Below, in pieces: positions 9,290 to 18,760 of a stretch of 27,570 bases of DNA; the first letter of the stretch is position 1; each line of letters begins with the position of its first letter. A program made the position numbers and the translations under genes. The DNA comes from Bacteroides sp. OM05-12 (GTDB lineage Bacteria; Bacteroidota; Bacteroidia; Bacteroidales; Bacteroidaceae), in NCBI RefSeq assembly GCF_003438995.1, contig NZ_QSUN01000036.1:1-27570 (forward strand). The letters run 5' to 3'. The notes under the pieces are model-generated. The model saw only the letters and a list, made by a program, of their open reading frames with translations. It did not search any database and was not told the DNA's origin.

Positions 9290-10948
9290 TTAATCTAAAT
9301 AATTACCCGTGCCTTCCCATCCCGGATTTTGTTTCAATACTCCACCGGACAACTCGATTTCTGTTTTCGGTATTTGTAAGAATCCTCCTGTTTCAGAGCG
9401 GAATGTTACCGTCTTTTGAGTCTCTACCGAATTATTACGAACTTTGATATCCGTCTGATTCTCAGTAATCACATTCCAATCATGCCAACGAAGTAAATCA
9501 TAATATCTCACGCCTTCGAATGCTAATTCGAAACGACGTTCATTTTTAATATTTTCAAGAGTGGCCGGAACAGACGGCAAACTTACGCGGTTTCTCACCC
9601 TATCGAGATAATTTTGTGCATTGGGTGCTCCTAATTCAGCTGCCATCAACAGTACATCCGAAAAACGCATCAATACAAGATCCTGTGTATTAGTCAACAA
9701 ATAGTTCGTTTCCGTCATATTATATAATACACAACTATAATTTACCAAAACACCCTCTGAATTTTTCACCATAATAGGGGTATACTTCTTCTGCATGTAG
9801 TAAGTTTCATCCATTTGTGAACCACCACCATTTGCATAATACACAATCTCTTTCTTATCCTTCACATTGATAATAGAAGCTTGCTTACGCAAATCGGCAT
9901 CATCCCAATCCTCCCAAAGCTTTGGATTGACAGTGCCCATACCCCAACCTATTCCAAACGGAGAAGTTCTTTTCGTGTTCTGCTCTCTCAAACCTAAATA
10001 CAAGGCTATGTGATTACATTTTTGATAATCTAAATCCCAATTGGATATCGTTGAATATTTGATGGCAAAAACTGTCTCTTTATTTCCATCACCCTCCCAT
10101 TTTAAATTATTCTCTTTGGTATAAGCATAATCCTGAGCATAAGCATACGGCCATAGATTTCTAAAATCACTAACCAAATCATGACCGCTATTTTCGATAC
10201 AATCCACCAACCAATCCGTCGCTTGTTGTTTGGTAATGGAGCCACCATCCGGCAGAGGAAGAGCTTCCTTATCATAATAACCGGTATAGAACAAAAACAC
10301 ACGAGCCATCAAAGCTTCGGCAGCCCACTTCGTGACACGACCTAAATCTTTATCCTTATCAATATTCTGATAATCAGTTGCCGGTAGTTTTTCTATTGCC
10401 GTTTTCAAATCGGATGCTATTTGAGCATACGTCTGAGCAGCCGGAGTCTGAGGAATATTAACAGAATAAGGAACTGTTACCAAAGGAACTTCACCAAACA
10501 ACAAAGACAACTCAAAATAGAAATGTGCTCTCAAATAGTAAACCTGTCCGGCTATTTTATTAGCTTGTGTTTCATCATCCCAATCAATATCATCCAATTT
10601 GGAAATCAAGAAATTACTACGATATACCCCAAAATAGTGGGCTCTCCAAGATTGGCGAAACATATCATCACCCGATTTCTTAAATTGGTCGAGTGCTTTA
10701 CAAGATTTATCACCGGGTCCTCCACCCCCGAAAACATTATCAGACATCAATTCGGAAGTTAGGAATGGCGTCCCCAATGGCTCCGAACGAGATAAAATGG
10801 AATATACACCGGTCAATAACTGAGACGCGTCAGAAGGTGATTGAGGATAATTTTCCTCACTCTTTTTAACCTTATTTTCTGAATCGAGGAAGTCTTCACA
10901 ACCCCATAGAATACATGCTATAAATAGAATCGATAATATTTTTTTCAT
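9290..10948 (-). CDS. susD: SusD-like outer-membrane glycan-binding lipoprotein
   Basis: A 552-residue SusD/RagB-family protein that forms the lid on its SusC partner and captures oligosaccharide at the cell surface. The lipobox ILWGC places the lipidated cysteine at residue 17, followed by acidic residues (EDFLDSE), as in surface-exported Bacteroidetes lipoproteins. SusD-type features include the N-terminal helix (YPQSPSDASQLLTGVYSIL), the TPR-like YYLRAHFYFELSLLFGEVPLVTVPY segment, and the C-terminal ENIKNERRFELAFEGVRYYDLLRWHDW signature. The C-terminal NPGW..TGNYLD also fits the family. Length is normal. It lies 39 bp after susC on the same transcript. The symbol denotes family only; the bound glycan cannot be predicted from sequence. 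Confidence 0.95.
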   Translation of the reverse strand: MKKILSILFIACILWGCEDFLDSENKVKKSEENYPQSPSDASQLLTGVYSILSRSEPLGTPFLTSELMSDNVFGGGGPGDKSCKALDQFKKSGDDMFRQSWRAHYFGVYRSNFLISKLDDIDWDDETQANKIAGQVYYLRAHFYFELSLLFGEVPLVTVPYSVNIPQTPAAQTYAQIASDLKTAIEKLPATDYQNIDKDKDLGRVTKWAAEALMARVFLFYTGYYDKEALPLPDGGSITKQQATDWLVDCIENSGHDLVSDFRNLWPYAYAQDYAYTKENNLKWEGDGNKETVFAIKYSTISNWDLDYQKCNHIALYLGLREQNTKRTSPFGIGWGMGTVNPKLWEDWDDADLRKQASIINVKDKKEIVYYANGGGSQMDETYYMQKKYTPIMVKNSEGVLVNYSCVLYNMTETNYLLTNTQDLVLMRFSDVLLMAAELGAPNAQNYLDRVRNRVSLPSVPATLENIKNERRFELAFEGVRYYDLLRWHDWNVITENQTDIKVRNNSVETQKTVTFRSETGGFLQIPKTEIELSGGVLKQNPGWEGTGNYLD

Positions 10949-10987
10949 GATTTGAATACTTTTATTTATGAATAAATAGCACTAAGA

Positions 10988-13900
10988 CTAATATTTAATA
11001 TTAATTCCAACCATATAGGTTCGTGCACTTGGATAGAAACCTAAATCAACACCCGTAGCCCATGCAGTGTCTCCACCGTAACCGACTTCGGGATCCATTC
11101 CCGAGTATTTTGTGAATGTGACAAGGTTCTGAACAGTTCCGTAAACTCTCAATTGATTAAGAGGCAATTTCTTGAATATTTTCTTGAAATCATATCCTAA
11201 TGTTAAATTGGTTATTTTGAAGAAGTCGGCATCTTCGATATATAAATCGGATACATACTGCCAATTTATACTTGAACCGTTTATACTAGGCAAGCGATTG
11301 GAAGTACCTTCTCCATACCAACGGGCTAAATCATCCGTCGTATAATTATCAAGTGCCTTATTTCCGTAACTACGATATGATTTTGCATTTTGAACACCCA
11401 TTACACCGTAACCTGTTATTGATAAATCTATCCCTTTCCATTCCATATTTAAGGATAAACCATACGTAAAATCCGGATGAGGGTTACCAATCATGCATCT
11501 ATCATCCTGATCTATTTCTCCATTCTTATTTCTATCGACAAATTTTACGTCACCCGGTTTAGCATCCGGTAAAATTTTCTTGCCTGTTGTCGGATCAACA
11601 TACGCATCTATTTCAGCTTGGTTTTGGAAAATACCGGCCGTCTTATAACCATAAAAATAACCGATAGGGCAACCAACCTCCGCACGAATGAAATTACCCG
11701 TATTATGTCCTAATAATCCGGAACCGGCTTCGAATAATCCCTCTGCATTTTCTATTTTCAGTACTTCATTTTTATTATGTGTTATGTTACCTCTTATTCC
11801 GTACTTAAATTCCCCGATTCTATCATTCCAATCTGCACTGATTTCAAATCCCGAATTTTCTACATCACCACCATTGATATAAGGTGCGCCAGTTCCCCAA
11901 ATACCCAGAGCCGGTATTTGAACTAACCAATCCTTTGTTGTTTTCTTATACCAGTCGAACGTAAATCCTAATTTATTATTGAAGAAACGGCTATCCAAAC
12001 CAAAATTAAGTTGTCTCGAAGTTTCCCATTTCAAATCAGGATTGGCAATAAATTCAGAATACGACCCAATCGCCGGGTTACTCTTATCCGTACCAAAGTA
12101 ATACCATGCCGCATTCTGGGAATTTCCCAAAGCTATCAAAGGCAAATAGCGATTACTAGGAATCTTATTATTGCCATTCTCTCCCCAGCTCATTCTTAAT
12201 TTCAAAAGATCAAAAAAATCTCTACTCGAATTCATAAAATGTTCTTCAGCTATATTCCAGCCTAAAGAGAATGAAGGGAAATATCCCCACCGATTTCCTC
12301 TTGCAAAATTAGAAGAGCCATCTCCGCGAAATAAAATGGTAGCCATATATTTTCCTCTATAATCATAGTTGATACGCCCGAAGAAAGAGGCTATAGAACC
12401 TTCAGACCAAGGGGAACCACTCAATGTCGTTCTACCAGAGGCGATTGATTTCACATTACTCAAATAAGCATGGTCGAAATCGCTGAATTCCGAACCTTTG
12501 TTACTACCGTTAATATCCTGACCTAAGCCCCATTTTTCAAGAGCCATACCAATCATGGTATTGAACTTATGAGAATCAGCTATTGCAAAATCATAAGCTA
12601 AAGTATTATCCCAGCTCCATTGTAATCCATTACCGGAACCCTGAGACGTATAATCTTCTTTTTGATAACTTTTTTCGTTCAGCTGATAAGCAGGACGATA
12701 TTCCCGACTACTCCAACCATTAAAGGCATAACCGAAATTCGACTTAAACTTTAAATCTTTTATCGGTTGTACAACTACATAGAAACTTCCACGAGCAGAA
12801 TAATTCTGACTATTTACCATACTTCTCAAATAATACATTTCCGCTAAAGGATTAACAGCATCTTTATCCAACAATACCGGCCATTCAAAATCACCGTTCT
12901 CCTTATATGCTGGAAACAAAGGATTGGCAACAAGCGCATTTCTTACGTCATTCCAATACATATTACCCGTTCCCATACCTAAACCGCTTCTATTTACATA
13001 ACCGATAGTTAAAGTTTGTCCGAATTGAAGTGCATCGAATGATTTTGTTTTAATAATCGTATGTTCCGAATTGATTCTGGCTGTATAACGTTCATAATCA
13101 GGATCTACTTCATAATCCTTTTTAAAACCGATAGTAGGTTCTTGTGAGGTATAAGAAAGACCGACTGAAAATGTCGAGTATTCATTTCCTCCTGCAATAT
13201 TAAAAGCATGGTTTTGCATTGGAGCGTTCTTCCGGGTCATTTCTTTCAGCCAATTAGTTCCTTTCCATTCTCCACTCTGTATTTTATCCCATAAAGGAAC
13301 TTCTTGTTGGAAATTGGTATCTGTATAGTCGCCACCTTCCTTTATCAATTCAACATATTGTTGTGCATTGAGCGGAGTCACTGTTTTAGCCAAATTCTGC
13401 CATCCTACATATCCGTCATATTGAACACTTATCTTTCCTTTTTTGCCTTGTTTGGTCGTTATCAAGATTACTCCATTAGCAGCTCTCGCTCCATAAATAG
13501 CAGAGGTTGCCGCATCTTTCAATACATCAACAGTCTCAATGTCGGATGGATTCAGCATGTTAATATCTCCACCGGGCACGCCATCTATCACGTACAAAGG
13601 TTCCGAATTATAAATTGTTCCAAGTCCACGTATAACGACTTTAAAGCCATCACCCGGTTTTCCGCTTTGCTGTGTAATGTTTACGCCCGGAGTCTGACTT
13701 TGCAACGCACCAAGTGCACTAACCGTATTCATTTTAGAAATATCTTCTCCTTTCACTTGAACAGTCGCACCTGTTATCAACCTTTTCTTCTGTATACCAT
13801 AACCGACTACTACCACTTCATCCAAAACCTTATTATCGGCATCAAGTTCTATTTTAAGATTAGATTGTTGTTTTATGTGTACCGTTTTTGTCTCATATCC

Positions 13901-14170
13901 CAAATAAGAGACCTCAAGACTTGCGCCATTATTAACTCTGAAAGAAAACTTTCCATCCAGATCAGTAATTGTACCGTTATTCGTACCCTTTTCTTTTATA
14001 TTGGCACCAATCAATGCTTCCCCGTCCCCATAAACAATACCTGTAACAACTCGTGATTGAGCATACACCGTTTCACTCAGAAACATGAAAGACAATATAA
14101 ATGCAAAAAAGCAGTTCAACCTTTGCCTTTTTCCTTTAAATAATGTCGTAGATTTAAGAACTCTGTTCAT
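10988..14170 (-). CDS. susC: SusC-like TonB-dependent outer-membrane transporter
   Basis: A 1060-residue importer, first gene of the main PUL operon. A long positively charged N-terminus and hydrophobic stretch end at VYAQ (about 38). Then come a carboxypeptidase-D-like beta domain (40-112; GANIKEKGTNNGTITDLDGKF), a TonB-box-like LDEVVVVGYG (116-125), a plug domain (about 130-245; LYVIDGVPGG, DVLKDAATSAIYGARAANG), and a long beta-barrel ending in the aromatic terminus GINIKY. There is no anti-sigma-interacting STN domain, which fits regulation by an HTCS rather than an ECF sigma/anti-sigma pair. It imports oligosaccharides captured with SusD, powered by TonB. A candidate promoter and the composite operator lie upstream, between it and the divergent regulator. 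Confidence 0.96.
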   Translation of the reverse strand: MNRVLKSTTLFKGKRQRLNCFFAFILSFMFLSETVYAQSRVVTGIVYGDGEALIGANIKEKGTNNGTITDLDGKFSFRVNNGASLEVSYLGYETKTVHIKQQSNLKIELDADNKVLDEVVVVGYGIQKKRLITGATVQVKGEDISKMNTVSALGALQSQTPGVNITQQSGKPGDGFKVVIRGLGTIYNSEPLYVIDGVPGGDINMLNPSDIETVDVLKDAATSAIYGARAANGVILITTKQGKKGKISVQYDGYVGWQNLAKTVTPLNAQQYVELIKEGGDYTDTNFQQEVPLWDKIQSGEWKGTNWLKEMTRKNAPMQNHAFNIAGGNEYSTFSVGLSYTSQEPTIGFKKDYEVDPDYERYTARINSEHTIIKTKSFDALQFGQTLTIGYVNRSGLGMGTGNMYWNDVRNALVANPLFPAYKENGDFEWPVLLDKDAVNPLAEMYYLRSMVNSQNYSARGSFYVVVQPIKDLKFKSNFGYAFNGWSSREYRPAYQLNEKSYQKEDYTSQGSGNGLQWSWDNTLAYDFAIADSHKFNTMIGMALEKWGLGQDINGSNKGSEFSDFDHAYLSNVKSIASGRTTLSGSPWSEGSIASFFGRINYDYRGKYMATILFRGDGSSNFARGNRWGYFPSFSLGWNIAEEHFMNSSRDFFDLLKLRMSWGENGNNKIPSNRYLPLIALGNSQNAAWYYFGTDKSNPAIGSYSEFIANPDLKWETSRQLNFGLDSRFFNNKLGFTFDWYKKTTKDWLVQIPALGIWGTGAPYINGGDVENSGFEISADWNDRIGEFKYGIRGNITHNKNEVLKIENAEGLFEAGSGLLGHNTGNFIRAEVGCPIGYFYGYKTAGIFQNQAEIDAYVDPTTGKKILPDAKPGDVKFVDRNKNGEIDQDDRCMIGNPHPDFTYGLSLNMEWKGIDLSITGYGVMGVQNAKSYRSYGNKALDNYTTDDLARWYGEGTSNRLPSINGSSINWQYVSDLYIEDADFFKITNLTLGYDFKKIFKKLPLNQLRVYGTVQNLVTFTKYSGMDPEVGYGGDTAWATGVDLGFYPSARTYMVGINIKY

Positions 14171-14263
14171 AATATTAAATTTATTAGTTGTTTTTTAAAT
14201 ATATTCTTCCTTGACTTCGAAAGCTATAAATTTGACGACAAATACAGCCCTGATTTCAAAAGT

Positions 14264-14291
14264 CAAAATTAGCTTATATATAAATAAGCAA
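14264..14291 (-). promoter_or_regulatory. candidate promoter of the susC operon
   Basis: On the minus strand TAATTTTG (14271-14264) matches the Bacteroides -7 consensus TAnnTTTG, with a TTG (14291-14289) 17 bp upstream as a weak -33. It would leave a leader of about 90 nt. The same TAATTTTG occurs upstream of the GH16 operon at a near-identical distance from the composite operator, which raises confidence. Confidence 0.5.
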
Positions 14292-14334
14292 CTTGCATAC
14301 AAGTCAACGGTCTTTTAGGACAAGCACTTTGCGG

Positions 14335-14372
14335 TTGTGTAAATGTTGCAAATACTTAAAATATTGTAGCCA
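14335..14372 (+). promoter_or_regulatory. composite operator, copy A (susC/HTCS divergent region)
   Basis: A strong half TTGTGTAAATGTTGCA begins at 14335, and the weaker half TATTGTAGCC starts at 14361, with AAATGTTGCA and TATTGTAGCC separated by 11 bp. By position, 26 of 38 bases match copy B (20760-20723), including the 11-nt run GTAAATGTTGC. The strong half begins its AAATG core 70 bp upstream of the susC -7 element. It is the best candidate for the HTCS DNA-binding site (inference). Confidence 0.65.
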
Positions 14373-14409
14373 GTATGTTAAACGGCGCGCTTTATTCGGA
14401 AAAACGCTT

Positions 14410-14417
14410 TATTTTTG
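14410..14417 (+). promoter_or_regulatory. candidate -7 element for the HTCS gene
   Basis: TATTTTTG matches TAnnTTTG and lies 52 bp before the HTCS start codon. No clear -33 TTTG is present at the expected spacing, so this is tentative. The rest of the 298-bp divergent region 14171-14468 holds the susC promoter and operator copy A; no RNA gene was recognised. Confidence 0.3.
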
Positions 14418-14468
14418 TTTTGGAAACATCTCAAGTTATATCCATTAAAATAAAATCATATTATTTAT

Positions 14469-17400
14469 ATGTTCTCATTATTTAATAAACCCAAATTAAA
14501 ATACATTATTCTTTTAATCACATTTCAAATGTGGGGAGGCCATATACCTGCTTCCGACAAATTTTGGAATACGGCAAACGAGCTATCCAATAGCCATGTT
14601 AACAGCATATATCAAGATCATGAAGGTTTAATATGGATTTGTACGGAAAGCGGACTAAACTCTTTTGACGGTTCCGAATTCAAAACCTATTATAATCAAC
14701 CTAACGATACAACTTCACTCATAAATAATTCCGTTCTCACTGTTTTCGAGGATAAAAAAAGGAATTTCTGGGTAGGAACTATTGGGGGAGTACAGTTATT
14801 CGACCGTACTACAGAAAAGTTCAGTAATATCCACTTTTCATATCCTAATATCAGTGACTTCAGTTACTTCCGTTGCATCATGGAGGATAGTAAAGGAAAT
14901 ATCTGGCTCACGACAAGTCGCTCAGGAGTCATCTGTATCCGGGCTAATACAGGAAAGCCTATTTATTATATGACCACGAACAGTAACATCTGCAGCAATA
15001 AGATTAACGTGGTATTTGAAGACCGCTTCGGAAATATCTGGATAGGCTCTCAAGACAATGGAATCAGTGTGTTGAATATCGAAAACCACACGCTTGTTAA
15101 TTATGCGCATGATTCTAAAGACCTCAACAGTCTTTCCAGCAACAAAGTCTTCTCTATTACAGAGACACCGGAAGGAAACATACTTGTTGGTACGATTGAC
15201 GGGGGTATCGATTCGTTCGATTTCTCAACCCGGACTTTTACCCGCAATTTCATTCCAATGGAGGGAATGGTGTTCACAATGGTAACCGACAGTAAAAAGA
15301 ATCTTTGGATAGGAACGGACGGCTACGGATTAAAATGTTACCGAGAAGACAATCGTTCCGTCGAAACCTACGAGACGGAACGTCCGAATCTGGATATGCG
15401 TAAAGCAAAGGTACATAGTATCTTGGAAGATAAGCAAGGAAACATTTGGGTCGGATTATATCAAAAGGGAGTTTTAATGATTCCTCCGCAAGAGCACTCG
15501 TTTGGTAATCTTTGTTTCAACCCTTTCTATCCAAAGAAAAGTATCGGAACAGAATGCGTATTGTCTATTGCCGAAGACAACAATAAAAACTTATGGATCG
15601 GTACTGACGGAGACGGCATTTACAAGCTTAATTCCTCAAAAGAAGTGATAGCCCACTATAACATACAGAGTGATAGACATTATACGGAGTCCATTGTTTT
15701 ATCCATCTTTAAGGACAGCCGCAACAGAATCTGGATAGGAACTTATCTCTCCGGTTTATTCTTATATAATCCGAATACAAATAGCTTTGAGAAAAAAGAG
15801 ATTAATGTCAACGGTCGAAATGTGAAACACATTAATACGATGGCCGAAGATTCTATCGGGAATCTTTGGTTGGGAACAAATGAGGACGGTGTTTGTATAT
15901 TCAATCCTGAAACTCAAAAGATAAGTGCTCTTCAATACGACCTGATGAAAAACAGCAAACAAGTACTTAGTAATACTATTCATTCGATTTTATTCGGTAA
16001 GAACAATAAAGTATGGATAGGAACCAGCAATGCAGGACTAAGTTGTTACGACCTTTCTACACAATCTTTTTCCGATTATACGGCAGGAAACGGACGGCTG
16101 ACAAATAACATGATTTATTCAATTACCGAAGATAATAGAGGTAATGTATGGATAGGAACCGCACAAGGACTGAATTGTATTAATCCGACGAATCCCAAAA
16201 CTTCTTTTTACACCGAACAGGACGGATTACCCCATGCCACCATCAACGGTATCGAGATTGACGAGAAAGATAATATTTGGTTAAGTACCAACTTCGGACT
16301 TTCCCATTTCTTATCTCAAGAAAAACAATTCATCAACTATTTCATGTCGGACGGCCTTGTGAATAATGAATTTCGCAGAGGTGCCCATTTCAGGTCAACA
16401 TCGGGAGAAATGTATTTCGGAGGAAGTAACGGAGTTTCTTATTTCCGTTTATTCGAAAGAGCTAAACATCCTTTACTAAATCTTTTATTCACCGATTTAT
16501 ATATTTATAATGAACCTGTCAAAGTCGATAAAGGTGAAATTCTTTCGAAAGCAATTAATTACATAGATAAGATTAACATAAAAAGTGACGTGAAGAGTTT
16601 TTCCATCGGTTTCACGGCACTCGAATACAATGCACCTGGTGACATTATCTACCAAATCAAGTTGGAAGGATTCGACAATGAATGGAAAACATTGCCACTC
16701 AACAACAAGCTCGCCACTTATACCAATCTTAATTACGGCAAATATATATTCAAAATAAAAGCAGCTTTACCCGGCATGGAAGCTGTAGAGCGCAGCCTGC
16801 CACTCGTCGTTCATCCTCCTTTTTGGTTAACATGGTGGGCCAAGTCGATTTATGTATGCATGGTTCTATTAATGATTTGCTATGCTTATATCAACGTCAA
16901 AAATCGTTTGAGGACTCGTAAGGAAGCTTTGATTAAGGAAAATGAAAATTTGATGATGCAATCCAAGCTTCAATTCTTTACAGACATCTCCCACGAGATA
17001 CGCACCCCGTTAACGCTCATCTTATCTCCGATTGAGCAGTTGATAAAGGAAACTTCCGAAGAGAAGCTACGTAACACCTATAAACTTATCAGCCAAAACG
17101 GACACCGCATCCTTCACTTGGTCAATCAGGTCATGGAAATGCGTAAATTAGACAAAGGACAGGTCAAACTACTCGCCGAGCAAACCGACCTCCGAACTTT
17201 CTTTGAGAATATAACGACCTCATTTGATTATATTGCCCAAAAAAGAAATATAACCTTGACATTGGCTATTAAAGAAACGATACCAACAGTTTGGGTAGAC
17301 CAAGAGAAACTGGACAAAGTGATATTCAACGTACTTTCCAATGCTTTCAAATACACATTGGACAACGGTTCCATCACCATAGAAGTCAGTACTTCACCAA

Positions 17401-18542
17401 CGGATATCATTATCCGTATAGCCGATTCGGGACCCGGTATTCCCAAAGAAATGCGGGAATTGGTATTTGAGCGTTTCTATCAGATACCGGAAGATAGCAA
17501 CCGGAAAAAAATGGGTACCGGCATTGGCCTACACTTGTCGAGAAGCCTAATGAATATACATCACGGAAAAATCTATGTTGAGGATTCTGAACTTCCGGGT
17601 GCAACCTTCGTGATTACGTTACCTCTGGACAACAGTTACTTAAAAGAATCGGAAATAAAGGCCGAGCATACCGACCGCAGTTTAGCTACATTAGTTCAAA
17701 CTTCATTGATCGACGCCGAGAATAGTATTAACGATTTCACGCCTACAGGACGTACAAAGTACAAATACAAAGTACTAATTGTAGAAGACGATGATGACAT
17801 TAAGGATTATCTGCTGGATGTCCTAAAGTCCGACTATCAACTGATAACGGCCGAAAACGGAGCTGAAGGATTGGAGCTTACCATAAAAGAGCTTCCCGAC
17901 TGTATCATAACCGATGTAATGATGCCTGTAATGAACGGAACCGAAATGTGCAATAAAATAAAGAATAATGAGCAAACCAACCATATACCGGTCATCATGC
18001 TGACAGCGAAAACAAGCATCGAACATCGTATCGAAGGGATTCAGGCAGGTGCGGATTCTTATTTGCCCAAACCTTTCAACATCGACCATTTGAAAGTAAG
18101 AATCAATAAGCTGATTGAGCTACGTCGCGTAATCAAAGAAAAATACGAAGACAAAGAAAAGAGTAAGGAAAGTGGCAATAACATCAAATCATTTGATGAA
18201 AAGTTCCTTGAAAAACTGGAAACAATTGTCAAAAAACAGCTGGCGGATACCGATTTATCAGTAGAAACAATCAGTGCCGAAATAGGAATCAGCCGTTCGC
18301 AATTACAACGCAAATTGAAACAATTGACAAACCAAAATCCAAGCGAATACATTAAAACCACCCGACTCAAATATGCGGCAGCATTACTAGCTAGCAAGAA
18401 ACTGACCATATCGGAAGTCACGTATGCGGCAGGATTTTCATCTTTGTCCCACTTCTCCAACAGTTTCAAAGAATACTACGGAATGTCGCCAACCAAGTAT
18501 ATGGAGATTAACAGCAAAGAGAAACCGAAGGTACAAGAATAA
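14469..18542 (+). CDS. hybrid two-component system sensor/regulator (HTCS)
   Basis: A 1357-residue one-protein signalling system. After an N-terminal hydrophobic stretch (about 10-25), the periplasmic sensor shows 14 repeats of a WIGT..G type (IWICTESGL, FWVGTIGGV, LWIGTDGYGL, VWIGTSNAGL and others), i.e. two seven-bladed propellers. A Y_Y_Y domain (about 690-780) and a transmembrane helix (about 790-812, IYVCMVLLMICYAYI) follow. In the cytoplasm come HisKA (phospho-accepting His842 in DISHEIRTP), HATPase (VIFNVLSNAFKYT, DSGPGIP, GTGIGLHL), a receiver (VEDDDD; Asp1149 in IITDVMMP; LPKPF) and an AraC-type helix-turn-helix (about 1245-1350). All catalytic residues are intact. Such proteins bind oligosaccharides directly and activate the adjacent PUL; divergence from susC and the repeated operator suggest it controls all three structural units here. 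It reads away from susC. Confidence 0.96.
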   Translation: MFSLFNKPKLKYIILLITFQMWGGHIPASDKFWNTANELSNSHVNSIYQDHEGLIWICTESGLNSFDGSEFKTYYNQPNDTTSLINNSVLTVFEDKKRNFWVGTIGGVQLFDRTTEKFSNIHFSYPNISDFSYFRCIMEDSKGNIWLTTSRSGVICIRANTGKPIYYMTTNSNICSNKINVVFEDRFGNIWIGSQDNGISVLNIENHTLVNYAHDSKDLNSLSSNKVFSITETPEGNILVGTIDGGIDSFDFSTRTFTRNFIPMEGMVFTMVTDSKKNLWIGTDGYGLKCYREDNRSVETYETERPNLDMRKAKVHSILEDKQGNIWVGLYQKGVLMIPPQEHSFGNLCFNPFYPKKSIGTECVLSIAEDNNKNLWIGTDGDGIYKLNSSKEVIAHYNIQSDRHYTESIVLSIFKDSRNRIWIGTYLSGLFLYNPNTNSFEKKEINVNGRNVKHINTMAEDSIGNLWLGTNEDGVCIFNPETQKISALQYDLMKNSKQVLSNTIHSILFGKNNKVWIGTSNAGLSCYDLSTQSFSDYTAGNGRLTNNMIYSITEDNRGNVWIGTAQGLNCINPTNPKTSFYTEQDGLPHATINGIEIDEKDNIWLSTNFGLSHFLSQEKQFINYFMSDGLVNNEFRRGAHFRSTSGEMYFGGSNGVSYFRLFERAKHPLLNLLFTDLYIYNEPVKVDKGEILSKAINYIDKINIKSDVKSFSIGFTALEYNAPGDIIYQIKLEGFDNEWKTLPLNNKLATYTNLNYGKYIFKIKAALPGMEAVERSLPLVVHPPFWLTWWAKSIYVCMVLLMICYAYINVKNRLRTRKEALIKENENLMMQSKLQFFTDISHEIRTPLTLILSPIEQLIKETSEEKLRNTYKLISQNGHRILHLVNQVMEMRKLDKGQVKLLAEQTDLRTFFENITTSFDYIAQKRNITLTLAIKETIPTVWVDQEKLDKVIFNVLSNAFKYTLDNGSITIEVSTSPTDIIIRIADSGPGIPKEMRELVFERFYQIPEDSNRKKMGTGIGLHLSRSLMNIHHGKIYVEDSELPGATFVITLPLDNSYLKESEIKAEHTDRSLATLVQTSLIDAENSINDFTPTGRTKYKYKVLIVEDDDDIKDYLLDVLKSDYQLITAENGAEGLELTIKELPDCIITDVMMPVMNGTEMCNKIKNNEQTNHIPVIMLTAKTSIEHRIEGIQAGADSYLPKPFNIDHLKVRINKLIELRRVIKEKYEDKEKSKESGNNIKSFDEKFLEKLETIVKKQLADTDLSVETISAEIGISRSQLQRKLKQLTNQNPSEYIKTTRLKYAAALLASKKLTISEVTYAAGFSSLSHFSNSFKEYYGMSPTKYMEINSKEKPKVQE

Positions 18543-18557
18543 AGAGTCCTTAATACA

Positions 18558-18585
18558 GGGGGAAGTAACAAAAACACATTCCCCC
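18558..18585 (+). terminator. hairpin after the HTCS gene
   Basis: GGGGGAA (18558-18564) pairs with TTCCCCC (18579-18585) around a 14-nt loop, 16 bp after the HTCS stop. No T-run follows (CTCTCTCCC), so it may be a weak or Rho-assisted terminator. It lies between convergent genes. A weak TAAAGT/ACTTTA repeat (18711-18732) near the other gene's end is the only other structure seen in 18543-18760. Confidence 0.4.
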
Positions 18586-18760
18586 CTCTCTCCCAAACAA
18601 AAAAAGTGCGTTTTACTATCACTATCTGTCACTGATTTCAGAAAGTACTCTTTTCTGCTTATTACGCGTTTCAGTGCCGTATGAGCAGACTTTTCTTCTA
18701 TTATTACAAGTAAAGTGACATATATTACTTTATAAAACGATAACTGTCAATCCATCCACA

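Noticed and set aside
13304..14056. 250-codon open frame opposite susC
   Set aside because: It is wholly antisense to well-supported SusC domains (plug and carboxypeptidase-like), has no recognisable motif, and its composition mirrors the other strand.
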